Shown piece by piece: positions 35,407 through 45,809 of a stretch of 64,000 nt of DNA. Made by a program: the position numbers and the translations under genes. The stretch's first letter is position 1; each line of letters starts with the position of its first letter. The notes below the pieces were generated by a model. That model did not search any database. It saw nothing but the letters and a program-made list of their open reading frames with translations, and was not told the DNA's origin. The DNA is from Micromonospora sp. PLK6-60 (GTDB taxonomy: Bacteria > Actinomycetota > Actinomycetes > Mycobacteriales > Micromonosporaceae): assembly GCF_019890675.1 (NCBI RefSeq), contig NZ_JAIOAA010000005.1, positions 62,001-126,000 of the forward strand, written 5' to 3'.

Positions 35407-37500
35407 ATGTCCAACTACCTTCGCAATAACGATGACGCCCGCGAGACCATGACGTCGGCCCGGCGGCGCCGCCTCTGGCTCGTGACCGGTGTCGCCGGTC
35501 TCACGGGAGCGGTCAGCCTCGCGGGTGTCGCCTACGCGACCACCGGGGCCGTCGGACCCCACCGGCTCGCCGACGTGAAGTGGTCCACCGCCCAGCAGCT
35601 CACCAAGGACGACTCGGGTGAGAAGCGCGAGGGTCGCGGCAAGGGCCGGGACGAGGACCGAGACGAGAAGCGGGACGAGCGCGGGCACGTGCGGGAGGTG
35701 CCCTGCGACGACGAGAAGCTGATCGAGGCGGTCGACCTGGCCAACCGGGACCACGGCGGCACGCTGAAGCTGGCCCCCAACTGCACGTACGAGCTGGACT
35801 TCGCCGACAAGAAGTCCAACACGGGCCTGCCGACGATCAAGCAGGAAATCACCATCAAGGGCAACGACGCCACCATCAAGCGCGACTCCGAGGACGCCTT
35901 CCGGATCTTCCGCGTCGCCGACGGCGGCGACCTGACCCTGAAGGACCTCACCGTCAAGGACGGCAACGCCAGCGAATTCAAGTACGGCGGACCGCCGCCC
36001 GGCGTCCCCGGGCTCGAGGCCCCCGCCGGCGCCCCGGCGGCGGCCCTGGTCCCGCAGGCCGCGGTGGCCGCCGCGCCGGGCGCGCCGGTCGGCGCACCGG
36101 TCGCCGTGGGCGCACCGGTCGCCGTGGGCGCGCCGGTTCAGGACGGGGGCGACGGCGCGCTGCTGTCCCCAGGCCCGAAGCCGGACGTCAAGGAGGGCGA
36201 GGGCGACGGCGGCGCGCTGCTGGTCGAGCGCGGCGGCAGCGCCCGCCTGTTCGGCGTGAAGCTCACCCGCAACAACGCCGAGAACAACGGTGGCGCGATC
36301 GCCAACTTCGGCCGGGTCGACGTCAAGGACAGCAAGATCGAGGACAACCACGCCCGGAAGAACGGCGGCGGCATCTTCAACATCGGCGTCCTCAAGGTCG
36401 AGGACTCCTGGATCGCCGACAACACCGCCGGCGAGAACGGCGGCGGTGTCGCCAACGGCAAGGGCAAGGGCGAGCACGGGAAGGACAGCTACCCGCTCGT
36501 CGAGGGCAAGGACGAGGCCGGCAGCGTCGAGATCATCAACACCGAGATCGAGGGCAACCGGGCCGGCAAGAACGGCGGTGGCGTGTTCAGCTCCGGCGGC
36601 TTCGTCAAGATCGAGGGCAGCAAGGACGAGCACGGCAAGTTCGCCGAGGGCGACTTCGAGAAGTACGCCGAGGGCCGCGAGGGCGACTACGGCAAGTTCG
36701 AGGACCGCGAGGGCGAGCACGGCAAGGGCATGTACGACGAAGACGAGTACGGCAAGCACGAAGAGAACAAGGACGAGAAGGGCAAGCACGAAGAGGGCAA
36801 GGACGAGAAGGGCAAGCACGAGGAGAACAAGGACGAGAAGGGCAAGGACGAGAAGGGCGGCCACGGTGCCGGCGTCGCCGCTGACGGCGACCAGGACCGT
36901 GAGGGCAAGTTCGTCGTCCACGCGGTGATCAAGGGCAACACCGCCGGCAAGAGCGGCGGCGGCGTCTACGCCCACAACACCGACCTCGTCATCCGCCACG
37001 TCCTCGTGGTCAAGAACCACGCGGGCAAGGACGGCGGCGGCGTCGTCAACACCGGCGGAAAGAAGAAGGAAGCCCTGTACGGCGGCGAGAAGAAGGAGCA
37101 GCGGGCCACCGCGACCATCTCCGAGAGCGCCATCGTCGACAACACCGCCGGCCGCTTCGGCGGCGGCATCTTCAACGGCGAAGAGGGCCTGGAGGCGGTC
37201 GAGGACGGCTACCAGGAGTGGGTGGACGGCGAGGGCGACGCTGCCTTCCTCACCCTGCGGGAAACCGTGATCAAGGGCAACACCGCGCTCAACGGCGGCG
37301 GCATCTTCAACAACGAGGGCACCGTCCACCTTGAGGAGAGCAAGGTCACCGAGAACACGGCCACCGACCCGTCCAAGCTGCACCGGATCGCCGGCGGCAT
37401 CCTCAACCACAAGGGCAAGGTCCGGCTCGACGACAAGTCGACGGTGACCGACAACGACCCGACCAACTGCGCCGGCACGGTGAAGGACTGCTTCAACTGA
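35407..37500 (+). CDS. Secreted right-handed beta-helix repeat protein 2
   Basis: This 697-aa paralog of the preceding protein has the signal ARRRRLWLVTGVAGLTGAVS, the same charged linker and helix opening, similar NGGGVFS/NGGGIFN rungs and the same end (DPTNCAGTVKDCFN). It has two insertions: an Ala/Pro/Val stretch (GAPVAVGAPVAVGAPV) and about 85 residues of charged repeats such as KHEENKDEKG. ATG 35407 is chosen because its context matches gene 1. The charged loop would project from the helix. Confidence 0.82.
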   Translation: MSNYLRNNDDARETMTSARRRRLWLVTGVAGLTGAVSLAGVAYATTGAVGPHRLADVKWSTAQQLTKDDSGEKREGRGKGRDEDRDEKRDERGHVREVPCDDEKLIEAVDLANRDHGGTLKLAPNCTYELDFADKKSNTGLPTIKQEITIKGNDATIKRDSEDAFRIFRVADGGDLTLKDLTVKDGNASEFKYGGPPPGVPGLEAPAGAPAAALVPQAAVAAAPGAPVGAPVAVGAPVAVGAPVQDGGDGALLSPGPKPDVKEGEGDGGALLVERGGSARLFGVKLTRNNAENNGGAIANFGRVDVKDSKIEDNHARKNGGGIFNIGVLKVEDSWIADNTAGENGGGVANGKGKGEHGKDSYPLVEGKDEAGSVEIINTEIEGNRAGKNGGGVFSSGGFVKIEGSKDEHGKFAEGDFEKYAEGREGDYGKFEDREGEHGKGMYDEDEYGKHEENKDEKGKHEEGKDEKGKHEENKDEKGKDEKGGHGAGVAADGDQDREGKFVVHAVIKGNTAGKSGGGVYAHNTDLVIRHVLVVKNHAGKDGGGVVNTGGKKKEALYGGEKKEQRATATISESAIVDNTAGRFGGGIFNGEEGLEAVEDGYQEWVDGEGDAAFLTLRETVIKGNTALNGGGIFNNEGTVHLEESKVTENTATDPSKLHRIAGGILNHKGKVRLDDKSTVTDNDPTNCAGTVKDCFN

Positions 37501-37530
37501 CGCCACGCGCGAACAACGGATCCACCTGAC

Positions 37531-37568
37531 GTCCGGCCCCCTGCCATCTCGATGGCAGGGGGCCGGAC
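37531..37568. terminator. Bidirectional hairpin terminator
   Basis: GTCCGGCCCCCTGCCATC and its complement form a near-perfect stem with a tiny loop between the convergent beta-helix gene 2 and amylopullulanase genes. It can serve both. Confidence 0.85.
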
Positions 37569-37579
37569 CGTTTGCGGGG

Positions 37580-40500
37580 TCAGCTCTGGACGAAGACCGC
37601 GACGCTGCGCGCCGGCACCGTGAACGTGCCGCTCGTCCGGTCGAACGAGGACGACCGCAGCGCCTCGTCGGCCGACGCGCGCAGCACCGGATGCAGCGCC
37701 ACGTTCGCCCCGCGCAGGCCGGTGACCTGCTGCTTCGCCGCCTTCGGGGTGCCGTTGAAGACCACGGTCAGCGACGTCCACTGCCCGCCGAGCCCACGGG
37801 CGTCGAGGGTCATGGTGAGCACGCCCGGCGTCTCCGCCGCGCCGGAGAGCGGGAAGGCGACCCGCTGCTGCACCTGACCGGCAGTGGCCAGCCCGAAGAC
37901 CGGCGAGGACCGGCGGATCCGCAGCAGCTCCGCGTACCGGGCGTCGGCCAGGTTGATCGCGGCGCAGTCCGGCACCAGCGACGGATCGGCCAGCAGCGGC
38001 TTGGCGTACGGCCACTTGTCCTGGTTGTCCGGCGCCGGCGGCAGACCGGCGCCGAACCCGTTGCCCTGGGCGCAGTCCCAGCGGATCTGGTTGAACCAGT
38101 CACCGGAGTTGTACGAGTTGCGGTCCAGCGACTTCGAGCGCAGCCGCTCGGAGCCGGTGGTGACGAAGCCGGCGCCCTGGCCGAGCGCGGTGGTGGCCAA
38201 CGCCAGCACCTGCATCCGGGCCCGGTCCGCCGCCGAGGTGCCCGGCGGCAGCTTGTACGCCAGCGCGTCGTACAGGATCTCGTTGTCGTGCGCGTCGACG
38301 TACGTGATCGCCTCGCCCGGCGCGGCGGTGTAGCCGGCCGGCGCGCCGTTGTAGTCGACCTGGGCGCCGGTGACCTGCTTGCCGGACGAGTCGGTGAACC
38401 GGTAGCCGCGCAGGTTGCCGGTCAGCCCGACCTTGATCAGGTCGTGCTGGTGCAGCAGCCGGGCCTTCTGCTCGGCGGCCGAGCCGTTCACCGGGTCCCC
38501 GTTCGGGTCGCTGAACAGGCCGGAGGCGAAACCCTGCAGCCGCGGGTTGGCGTCGAAGGGCCCGCCACCGCGCACCGCGTCGCGGAGCCGGTCGTTGAAG
38601 GTGCCGATCCCGGTGCCGGCCATGTTGGCCTGGGTGGCCTGCACGAACCGGGCGTCGTTCTCGACCTCGCCGAAGTTCCAGCCCTCGCCGTAGAGCAGGA
38701 TCTTCTTCCCGTCCACCCCGTCGCGGGCGAGCGTGAGCTTGTCCAGCGCGGCCCGGACGGCCAGGATGTTCGCCTTCGGGTGGTGGCCCATCAGGTCGAA
38801 CCGGAAGCCGTCCACCTTGTACTGCTTGGCCCAGGTGACCAGCGAGTCCACCACCAGCTTGCCCATCATGGCGTGCTCCGGGGCGGTGTTGGCGCAGCAG
38901 GTCGAATTGGCCACCGTGCCGTCGGGCAGCAACCGCTGGTAGTAGCCCGGCACCACCTGGTCCAGCACCGACTTCTCGTCGGTGCCGGCGGCCGAGGTGT
39001 GGTTGTAGACCACGTCCATCACTACCCGCAGGCCGGCCCGGTTCACCCCGGCGACCAGCTGCCGGAACTCGGCGGTCCGCGCCGCCCCGGCCGGGTCGAC
39101 GGCGTAGCCGCCCTCCGGGACGGTGTAGTGCAGCGGGTCGTAGCCCCAGTTGTAGCCGTCGGTGTCGGCCACCGCCGCGACGCACTTCTGCTGCTCGTCG
39201 GAGTCCGGCGGCAGCTTCGCCAGGTCACAGGCGGGCTGGCGCTGGTCGGCGCGCTTCTCGGGGATGGTGGCGAAGTCGAACGCCGGCAGCAGGTGCAGGT
39301 AGTTCACCCCGGCGTCGCCGAGCGCCTTGAGGTGCTTCATGCCCGCCGTGCCCGGGTCGGTGAAGGCGAGGAAGGTGCCCCGCCGCTGCGCCGGCACGGT
39401 GTCGTCGGCGATCGAGAAGTCCCGCACCGACAACTCGGAGATCTGCACCTTCGCGGCGGGCGGGGCGGCCGGCTTGCGCAGCGCCGCCCAGCCGGCCGGG
39501 GCCAGCGCCGGATCGTTCAGGTCGACGATCTGGCTGTGCGTCGAGTCCGGCGCCAGCGCCACCGAGTACGGGTCGGTCACCGACGCGGTGACCAGCTTCT
39601 GCGCGGCGGGCTGCCACGCCTGCACCTGGTACCGGTAATACTTGCCGGCCCAGTCCCGGGTGCCGCGCACCGACCAGACGCCGGTGCGGTCGTCCCGGCT
39701 CATCGGCACCGTGCGCGGCTGCGCCGTCGGCGAGTCGAACAGCTGCAACGCCACGCTGCGCGCGGTGGGCGCCCACACCGACAGGGTGGGCACCTTGCCG
39801 GCGAAGGTCGCGCCCAGCTTCGCCGAGGTGGCCGAGCGGTACACGTCGTCCAGCACGCCCGGGATCTGCACCCCGGTCGCGCCGAGCAGCGCGCCCTCGG
39901 CGTCGCGCTCGGTGACCACCAGCTGGCCGCGCAGCGCCGCCGGCACCTTGCCCAGGTCGGCCCGATCCAGCGTGAACGTCTGGTGGGCCCACAGGTGCGG
40001 GAAGGCCGCGCGCTGGGCCTCGGTGAGCCCGTTGCGCTGCGCCCGCAGCGGCAACCGGGTGTACGTCCCGGACAGCTCCCCGTCGGCGACGGTCAGCCCA
40101 CCGGTCGGTGCGACGGCCAGCTCGTACCGCTTGCCGTCGGTGGGCCCGGTCTGCCAGGCGATGGTGGACCGGTCGATCCAGTGCGCCTGCTGCTTGGTGA
40201 TGTCGACGTCCTTCGCCACCCCGTTGGTGGTGGCGGGCAGCAGCCGGCCCTTGACCCCGGCCAGCAGCCACACCTCACGGCCGGCGGAGGCGAAGTCGAG
40301 CCGCTGGTCGTCGGGCTGATCCTTCTCGTCCCCCTTGTGGATGATGTAGTTCAGCCCGGTCGCCCCGGCGGCCAGCGGCACCCGGAACACGGCGCCGAAG
40401 GAGTCGATCGTGGTCGGCTTCAGCGGGCTGGACCAGTCGGTCGGGTTGGCGGCGCCGTCCCACAGGTGCAGGCCCCAGCCGTCGTAGTTGCCGTCGGCCT

Positions 40501-43078
40501 TGCGCCAGTGGATGACCGCGGTGCCCTCCTCGACCGCCGGGTCGGGCTCGCCGGTGGCCGCCTGCCGGGTCGGATAGGTGGTCGGGTCGCCCTGCTTGAC
40601 CCAGACCTCGCCGGTCTGCGTCACGTCGATGGTGCGGTCGTTGCCGACGTCCTTGTTCCCGTCGGAGTCCACCACGAGGAAGCCGACGGACTTCGCGCCC
40701 GGCTTCAGCTTCACCCAGGCGAACCGGCCGTAGGAGTCCTCGCCGGCGAACGGCTGCCCCTTGGGCCACTCGGTGGCGTACGCGGGGTCGATGTCGCCCC
40801 AGGCGTAGAGGCCCCAGTCGTCGTACCCGCCGGCCGGGCGCTGGTAGTGCACCACCACCCACTCCCGCGCGGCGCCCTGCTCGGGGGTGCCCACCACGCC
40901 ACTGGACCGGGTGCTGGCGATCCGGCCCTTGCCGTCGCGGACCACCGCCTTGTATTCCACAGTCGTCCCGCCGGGCAGCCCGGTCAGGTCATGGTGCACG
41001 GTGTACGGGGCGGTGTCGGCGCGGCCGAGCAGCGTCCACTTCCCGCCCGCCGGGCGGGCCGCGAAGGTCACCGTGGCCAACGGGTCGCCGGTCACCTGCG
41101 CGGTGACGGTCGCCTTGGTGGCCACCGGGTCGGCGCCCGGCGAGGTCAGGGTGATCCGCGGCGCGGCGTCGGCCGCCGGGATCGCCCGGGCGGCCCGGAG
41201 CACCACGGCGGACATCGCCGGCACGGTCACCGAGAGCTTGCCGTCCGCCCCGGCGGTGGCGGCGGTGGCGGAGCCGTACACGCCGGCGAACGGGGTGCCG
41301 GGCGACCAGGTGTCCACGGTGACAGTCTGCGCGCTGTCGGCGTTGTTCACCGCGGCCACGTACTCGATGCGGTCCTTCGGCAGGATCCGGGAGACGGCGA
41401 AGACGCCGGGGCCGTCGGCGGCGTACCGGGTGACCTGGACGCCGTCGCGCAGCGCCGGGTGGGCCTGCCGCAGCCTGCCCAGCTCGGCGATACTCCGGTA
41501 GAGCGGGTGCGCGGTGTCGTACTGGTCGCTGGCGTGGGTACGGGTGGTGCCGATCAGGTCGTCGTCGAGGTAGTCGGGCGTCCGGGAGGCGAACATGTCC
41601 TGCCGGGCGTCCTTGTCGCCGCCGGGTCCGGTGAAGCCCTGCTCGTCACCGGAGTAGACGACCGGCTGGCCCCGGGTGAGAAACATCAGCTGGTGGGCGA
41701 GGGTGTCGCGGCGCAACTGGGTGGCGTCGTCCCCGCCGGCCGCGGCGATGAACGAGCCGATCCGACCCATGTCGTGGTTGCCGAGGAAGGTGGGCAGCCG
41801 GCGGGCGTCGGTGTCCCGGGCGGCGTAGAGCGAATCCTTGGCGTACATGTCGGCCAACGCCCGGGCGGAGCCGTTCGCGGCGGTGTAGCCGCGCGCGGCC
41901 TCCTGGAAGGAGAAGTCCAGCGTGGCGGGCAGCCCGCCCCGGCGCACGTAGGTGGACTGGATCTCCTGCTCGGCGCTGTAGACCTCGCCGAACATGAAGA
42001 AGTCCTTCTTGCCGGCCTTCTCCGCGGCGCGCTGGATGCCCCGGCTGAACTGGGGCCAGAAGTCGAGGTTGGTGTGCTTGACGGTGTCCAGGCGGAAGCC
42101 GTCGACGCCGGTGCTGCCGATCCAGTCCCCGTAGACCTTGGTCATGCCGCGCACCACCTCGGGGCGCTCGGTCCACAGGTCGTCCAGGCCGAAGAAGTCG
42201 CCGTACTCGCTGTTCTCGCCGGCGAAGGTCGAGTCACCGCGGTTGTGGTACATGGTCACGTCGTTCAGCCAGCCCGGCACCTTGACCTTCGCGTCACCCG
42301 GGGAGTCGAACACCGGGGTGTACGGGAAGGAGGTCCGGTCGACGTCCGGGAAGTCGCGGCTGCCGTCGGCGTAGTTGCGGTCCTCGAAGGCCCGCCCCCG
42401 CGCGTCGGTGTACGGCGAGGTCTGCTTGTCGATGTAGGCGTACTTGTCCTCGGCGTACTTGATGACGTCGGCGGTGTGGTTGACGATGACGTCGAGGTAG
42501 ACCTTGATGCCCCGCTGGTGGGCCAGCTTGACCAGCTTCTTCAGCTCGTCGTTCGTGCCGAAGTGCGGGTCGACCTGGGTGAAGTCGGTGATCCAGTAGC
42601 CGTGGTAGCCGGCGGAGACGTCGCTGCCGGTGCCCTGCACCGGCCGGTTCTTGAAGATCGGGGCGAGCCAGATGGCGGTGGTGCCGAGGCCCTGGACGTA
42701 GTCCAGCTTGTCGATCAGGCCCTTGAGGTCACCACCGTGGTAGAAGCCCTTGTCCTTGGGGTCCAGGCCGGTGCTCAGCCGGTCCCCGGTGAGCCCGCCG
42801 CGGTCGTTGCGCGGGTCGCCGTTGGCGAACCGGTCGGGCAGTACGAAGTAGAACTGCTCGGCCCGGGCGCTGTTGTCGCTGGCCCGCAGCAGCAGCTCGG
42901 GGCTGGGCTCGGTGGACCACCGGGCAGCGCCGGTCGCGGCCAGCGGGTCGGTGACGGCGGTCCGTTCGGCGGCGTCGGCCCCGAGCTGGTTCATGGCGAC
43001 GGGGGCGCCGACGAGAGCGAGGCTGAGGGCGGTGGTGAGGGCGAGCAACGCCTTGCGGGTTATCGGCGGGGGTTTCAT
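37580..43078 (-). CDS. Giant secreted alpha-amylase/pullulanase fusion (amylopullulanase)
   Basis: The 1832-aa protein has a signal peptide (about residues 1-37) and two complete GH13 catalytic units. The first (about 60-560) shows [20 protein letters not shown] and FLGNHD. Two pullulanase-associated starch-binding modules follow ([20 protein letters not shown] near 750 and a second near 860). The second unit (about 1200-1830) has the pullulanase signature [34 protein letters not shown] and VDAHDN. It should cut both alpha-1,4 and alpha-1,6 bonds of starch or glycogen outside the cell. ATG 43078 has GAGGAAGG upstream. Confidence 0.93.
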   Translation of the reverse strand: MKPPPITRKALLALTTALSLALVGAPVAMNQLGADAAERTAVTDPLAATGAARWSTEPSPELLLRASDNSARAEQFYFVLPDRFANGDPRNDRGGLTGDRLSTGLDPKDKGFYHGGDLKGLIDKLDYVQGLGTTAIWLAPIFKNRPVQGTGSDVSAGYHGYWITDFTQVDPHFGTNDELKKLVKLAHQRGIKVYLDVIVNHTADVIKYAEDKYAYIDKQTSPYTDARGRAFEDRNYADGSRDFPDVDRTSFPYTPVFDSPGDAKVKVPGWLNDVTMYHNRGDSTFAGENSEYGDFFGLDDLWTERPEVVRGMTKVYGDWIGSTGVDGFRLDTVKHTNLDFWPQFSRGIQRAAEKAGKKDFFMFGEVYSAEQEIQSTYVRRGGLPATLDFSFQEAARGYTAANGSARALADMYAKDSLYAARDTDARRLPTFLGNHDMGRIGSFIAAAGGDDATQLRRDTLAHQLMFLTRGQPVVYSGDEQGFTGPGGDKDARQDMFASRTPDYLDDDLIGTTRTHASDQYDTAHPLYRSIAELGRLRQAHPALRDGVQVTRYAADGPGVFAVSRILPKDRIEYVAAVNNADSAQTVTVDTWSPGTPFAGVYGSATAATAGADGKLSVTVPAMSAVVLRAARAIPAADAAPRITLTSPGADPVATKATVTAQVTGDPLATVTFAARPAGGKWTLLGRADTAPYTVHHDLTGLPGGTTVEYKAVVRDGKGRIASTRSSGVVGTPEQGAAREWVVVHYQRPAGGYDDWGLYAWGDIDPAYATEWPKGQPFAGEDSYGRFAWVKLKPGAKSVGFLVVDSDGNKDVGNDRTIDVTQTGEVWVKQGDPTTYPTRQAATGEPDPAVEEGTAVIHWRKADGNYDGWGLHLWDGAANPTDWSSPLKPTTIDSFGAVFRVPLAAGATGLNYIIHKGDEKDQPDDQRLDFASAGREVWLLAGVKGRLLPATTNGVAKDVDITKQQAHWIDRSTIAWQTGPTDGKRYELAVAPTGGLTVADGELSGTYTRLPLRAQRNGLTEAQRAAFPHLWAHQTFTLDRADLGKVPAALRGQLVVTERDAEGALLGATGVQIPGVLDDVYRSATSAKLGATFAGKVPTLSVWAPTARSVALQLFDSPTAQPRTVPMSRDDRTGVWSVRGTRDWAGKYYRYQVQAWQPAAQKLVTASVTDPYSVALAPDSTHSQIVDLNDPALAPAGWAALRKPAAPPAAKVQISELSVRDFSIADDTVPAQRRGTFLAFTDPGTAGMKHLKALGDAGVNYLHLLPAFDFATIPEKRADQRQPACDLAKLPPDSDEQQKCVAAVADTDGYNWGYDPLHYTVPEGGYAVDPAGAARTAEFRQLVAGVNRAGLRVVMDVVYNHTSAAGTDEKSVLDQVVPGYYQRLLPDGTVANSTCCANTAPEHAMMGKLVVDSLVTWAKQYKVDGFRFDLMGHHPKANILAVRAALDKLTLARDGVDGKKILLYGEGWNFGEVENDARFVQATQANMAGTGIGTFNDRLRDAVRGGGPFDANPRLQGFASGLFSDPNGDPVNGSAAEQKARLLHQHDLIKVGLTGNLRGYRFTDSSGKQVTGAQVDYNGAPAGYTAAPGEAITYVDAHDNEILYDALAYKLPPGTSAADRARMQVLALATTALGQGAGFVTTGSERLRSKSLDRNSYNSGDWFNQIRWDCAQGNGFGAGLPPAPDNQDKWPYAKPLLADPSLVPDCAAINLADARYAELLRIRRSSPVFGLATAGQVQQRVAFPLSGAAETPGVLTMTLDARGLGGQWTSLTVVFNGTPKAAKQQVTGLRGANVALHPVLRASADEALRSSSFDRTSGTFTVPARSVAVFVQS

Positions 43079-43134
43079 CGACGGCCTTCCTCTGGTCGTG
43101 ATTCGCCCGCACGCTAGCTCTTGCCGAAACATTC

Positions 43135-43179
43135 TGCAATAGCTTGCAAACAGAGTCGAAATATTGCGGCCGACTGCAA
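43135..43179 (-). promoter_or_regulatory. TGCAA direct repeats upstream of the amylopullulanase gene
   Basis: TGCAA occurs at 43135, 43145 and 43175, that is at spacings of 10 and 30 nt, in an AT-richer stretch 57-100 nt upstream of the start. On the gene strand this reads as repeated TTGCA. Streptomyces amylase promoters carry similar TTGCA-type repeats bound by the LacI-family repressor MalR/Reg1. By analogy this is a likely maltose/starch-responsive operator; the repressor is not in this window. Confidence 0.5.
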
Positions 43180-43286
43180 CGACCTGCGGTGCGGTCGGGC
43201 CGGCCCGCCCCGCGTCACCCGCCACGAACGGCGGGCCCGCGCCCTCCCGGTGGGAGGGTGCGGGCCCGAGGGTGCGCCGGAACCGA

Positions 43287-43544
43287 TCAGCCGTCGCCGT
43301 GGCGTCGCTCGACGTCGGTCGGGTGACGCTCCTTGAAGTCCAGGTAGGTCTCGTTGGCCAGCTCGATCTCGCGCAGGTGCGCCGCCAGCTCGGCCCGCCG
43401 CACGTCCGCCTCGGCCCGGGCCCGGGCCAGCGCCAGCTCGTGTCGGCGGTCCCGGTACCGGCCCCAGCCGCGCACACCGGCCCAGGCGATCCAGCCGCCA
43501 CTGGCCGCCAGGCCGGTCACCAGGAAGGCGAGCAGGAACTCCAT
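43287..43544 (-). CDS. Small single-pass membrane protein, exporter operon
   Basis: The 85-aa product has one N-terminal helix (MEFLLAFLVTGLAASGGWIAWAG cut by charged residues after 30) and then an Arg/Glu/Ala-rich coiled-coil stretch (RARAEADVRRAELAAHLREI). ATG 43544 is chosen over GTG 43553 for ribosome-site spacing. It is the last gene of the ABC transporter unit, 17 nt after the permease stop. No family recognised. Confidence 0.6.
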   Translation of the reverse strand: MEFLLAFLVTGLAASGGWIAWAGVRGWGRYRDRRHELALARARAEADVRRAELAAHLREIELANETYLDFKERHPTDVERRHGDG

Positions 43545-43569
43545 CCGCGGCACCCCCTCTCCGGGTCGC

Positions 43570-44412
43570 TCAATTGACGTCCCGTCGCACCGCCAGCCAG
43601 GTGCCGAGGCCGACCAGCACGAGCACGTACAGGATCAGCACGATAGCCGGCAGCCACGGACCCGACGACTCGATCACGCCCGGGGTGCCGCCCTCGAACT
43701 GGGAGCGGGCCCCGAGCGCGCCGGCCAGCGAGCCGGCGCTGGGCGCGAGCAGCACCTTCTGCACCAGCCCGAGGGGCTTGAGCACCAGGGCCAGGCCGCT
43801 GACCGCGTTCTCGACGAGCAGCGTCCACACCAGCCCGACGGCGATCGCGGTGGCGGCCCCGCGGAACGCGATCGCCAGGAAGTACCCGAGACTCGCGTAC
43901 GCCGCGCAGATCAACCAGGCCGCCGCCAGCGCACCGAGCAGGTCCCCGGCCGGTGGCCAGTCCGATCCGCGGCCCTCGACCAGCGCCAGCACCGAGGTGA
44001 CCACGCCGAGCGCGGCGAACGTACCCAGCACCAGGAGCAGGGTGAGCGCGCCGAGCGCGGCGGCGTGCCCGAGCATCACCTGGGCCCGCCGGGGCCGCTG
44101 GGTGAAGATCAGATTGAGGGTGCCCCAGCGGTACTCGTTGCCCACCACCAGCGCGCCGAGGATCACCACCATCGCGCCCCCGAAGAGCGGGAAGAGCGCG
44201 ATCCCGGTGGGCACCACCTGCTCCGGCAGCACGCTGCTGAGCAGGGTGTCCGCCGCCTCTGCCTGCGCCGGGTCGCCGGCGAGGGCCAGGTGCACGACGT
44301 ACGGGATGCCGATCCCGAACGCGACGGCGAGGAGCGTCCAGGTGGCCGCGACCGTCCACACGGCGGGCCGCTTGCGATCGGCGAACCAGGCCGCCCGTAT
44401 CGAGGCGATCAA
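43570..44412 (-). CDS. ABC-2-type transporter permease
   Basis: A 280-aa membrane protein with six predicted helices and the NEYRWGTLNLIFTQRPRRAQ segment typical of ABC-2 permeases that partner NatA/CcmA-type ATPases. ATG 44412 overlaps the ATPase stop (ATGA). Because it is divergent from the RiPP operon with a shared intergenic region, it is a good candidate for export of, or self-protection from, the peptide product. Confidence 0.88.
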   Translation of the reverse strand: MIASIRAAWFADRKRPAVWTVAATWTLLAVAFGIGIPYVVHLALAGDPAQAEAADTLLSSVLPEQVVPTGIALFPLFGGAMVVILGALVVGNEYRWGTLNLIFTQRPRRAQVMLGHAAALGALTLLLVLGTFAALGVVTSVLALVEGRGSDWPPAGDLLGALAAAWLICAAYASLGYFLAIAFRGAATAIAVGLVWTLLVENAVSGLALVLKPLGLVQKVLLAPSAGSLAGALGARSQFEGGTPGVIESSGPWLPAIVLILYVLVLVGLGTWLAVRRDVN

Positions 44413-45362
44413 TTCTCCCCCTCCCCCGGGTCCGTCGGCTCTCCGCCGTCCGGCCGCCGGCCTCCGGTCAGCTCCAGGAAGGCCTCCTCCAGCGAGTGGC
44501 GCACCGGCCGCAGCTCCCGGACGCTGACGCCCGCCTCGACGAGTCGCCGGTTCAGCTCCGCCGCGAGGTCGGGGCCGGTGGCCACCCGCAACTGCCCGTC
44601 CACGATGTCCACCCGGCGCACCCGGCTGTCGTCGCGCAGGCAGGCGGCGGCCTTGTCGACCGGGTCGGCGACGACGACCAGCAGCCCGGTGCCCAGCCGG
44701 GCGCGCAACTCGTCCGGGATGCCGGTGGCGACCAGTCGTCCCTTGTCGATGACCGCGATGCGGTCACAGACCTGCTCCACCTCGACCAGTACGTGGCTGG
44801 AGAGCAGCACCGTCTGGCCGCGCCGGCCGAGGGCGCGCAGCAGTTCCCGGATCTCCGACACGCCGGCCGGATCGAGGCCGTTGGTCGGTTCATCGAGGAT
44901 GAGCAGCCTCGGCTGCTTCAACAGCGCCGCCGCCACTCCCAGCCGCTGCTTCATTCCGAGCGAGTACTCGCGGAATCGCGACCCGGCCCGATCGCTGAGG
45001 CCGACCTCGGCGAGCGACCGCTCGACCACATCTTCAGAATTTCCGGAGTATCGGGCGGCCAGCCGGAGATTATCCCGACCCGACAGGTGCGGATAGAAGG
45101 TCGGCGACTCGATGAGCGCCCCGACGGCCGACAACTGTTCGGGCACGCCCGGCGGACGGCCCAGCACCCGCACCTGCCCAGCGCTGGGCCGGATCAGCCC
45201 GACGAGCATCCGCATGCTGGTCGTCTTGCCCGCGCCGTTCGGGCCGAGGAACCCGAAGATCTCACCCTCCCGGACGCGGAGGTCGAGGTCGGCAACGGCG
45301 GTGACACCGCCCGGATAATGCTTTGTCACCCTGTCCATCTCAATGGCGAAGTCATTGCCCAT
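44409..45362 (-). CDS. ABC transporter ATP-binding protein
   Basis: Walker A GPNGAGKTT, signature LGMKQRLGVAAALL (a variant with LGMKQR in place of LSGGQ, common in drug-exporter ATPases), Walker B LLILDEPTNGLDP and the switch SSHVLVEVEQVCD are all present. The 317-aa form matches DrrA/BcrA-type ATPases of antibiotic self-resistance. ATG 45362 is preferred to the upstream TTG at 45368. First gene of a three-gene exporter unit divergent from the biosynthetic operon. Confidence 0.9.
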   Translation of the reverse strand: MGNDFAIEMDRVTKHYPGGVTAVADLDLRVREGEIFGFLGPNGAGKTTSMRMLVGLIRPSAGQVRVLGRPPGVPEQLSAVGALIESPTFYPHLSGRDNLRLAARYSGNSEDVVERSLAEVGLSDRAGSRFREYSLGMKQRLGVAAALLKQPRLLILDEPTNGLDPAGVSEIRELLRALGRRGQTVLLSSHVLVEVEQVCDRIAVIDKGRLVATGIPDELRARLGTGLLVVVADPVDKAAACLRDDSRVRRVDIVDGQLRVATGPDLAAELNRRLVEAGVSVRELRPVRHSLEEAFLELTGGRRPDGGEPTDPGEGEN

Positions 45363-45809
45363 CAGCAATTACCAGAGGTTCCTGAAACCCACCGGCCAAC
45401 CATTTCAACCAATGTTCGCGGCACGTTAACCATCGCTCACCTCGGCTCGTCCATTAATGCCACCGCAATCATTCGGAGGCCGAGCCGGCATCAGCGAAAA
45501 CAACCCACGAAAAACCCGCCAGCTTGCCCAGCACACCGCGACCGCGCCCGCCGACGCCGGCATCGCGCCGCCGGGTCACGCCACTTCCAGCCTCGTGACC
45601 TGCGGCTAGCCGATCGACGCCCACAGGCTAGCCGAGCGCGATCAGCTTCGGTAGTACGAGATTCCGCGGTATCCCTGCACCCCAGGTCAGGCCACCGAAA
45701 CCCACGTCAGGGCAGCGCCACCAGGAAACAAAACGTTGACCATCGTGAACGTCTTGTGCACCATGGGGAGCACTTTCATCCGGCCACAGTGGATGGCATA
45801 GGAGCGCCG
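45363..45809. other. Divergent control region of the RiPP cluster
   Basis: This 447-nt gap is less GC-rich than its surroundings near both ends (for example around 45400-45500 and 45728-45740). It contains the paired GGCTAGCC sites and a TTGACC hexamer at 45736 that could be a -35 element for the biosynthetic operon, though no good -10 was found at normal spacing. I see no convincing gene in it. Confidence 0.5.
45604..45633. promoter_or_regulatory. Paired GGCTAGCC sites in the divergent promoter region
   Basis: GGCTAGCCGA occurs at 45604 and again at 45626, exactly 22 nt apart (two helical turns), in the gap between the exporter ATPase and the first biosynthetic gene. Each copy has the palindromic core GGCTAGCC. 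This suits two dimer sites on one DNA face and could control both divergent units. No regulator gene lies in the cluster. Confidence 0.5.

Noticed and set aside
37691..43117. A 1808-codon open frame on the plus strand opposite the amylopullulanase gene
   Set aside because: Its product is a low-complexity Arg/Gly/Val/His string without domains, the usual shadow of GC-rich codon bias; the minus-strand protein has complete catalytic motifs.
43079..43501. Upstream extension of the amylopullulanase frame to 43501
   Set aside because: The added 141 residues are Arg/Pro-rich without a signal; ATG 43078 has a ribosome site and a proper signal peptide.
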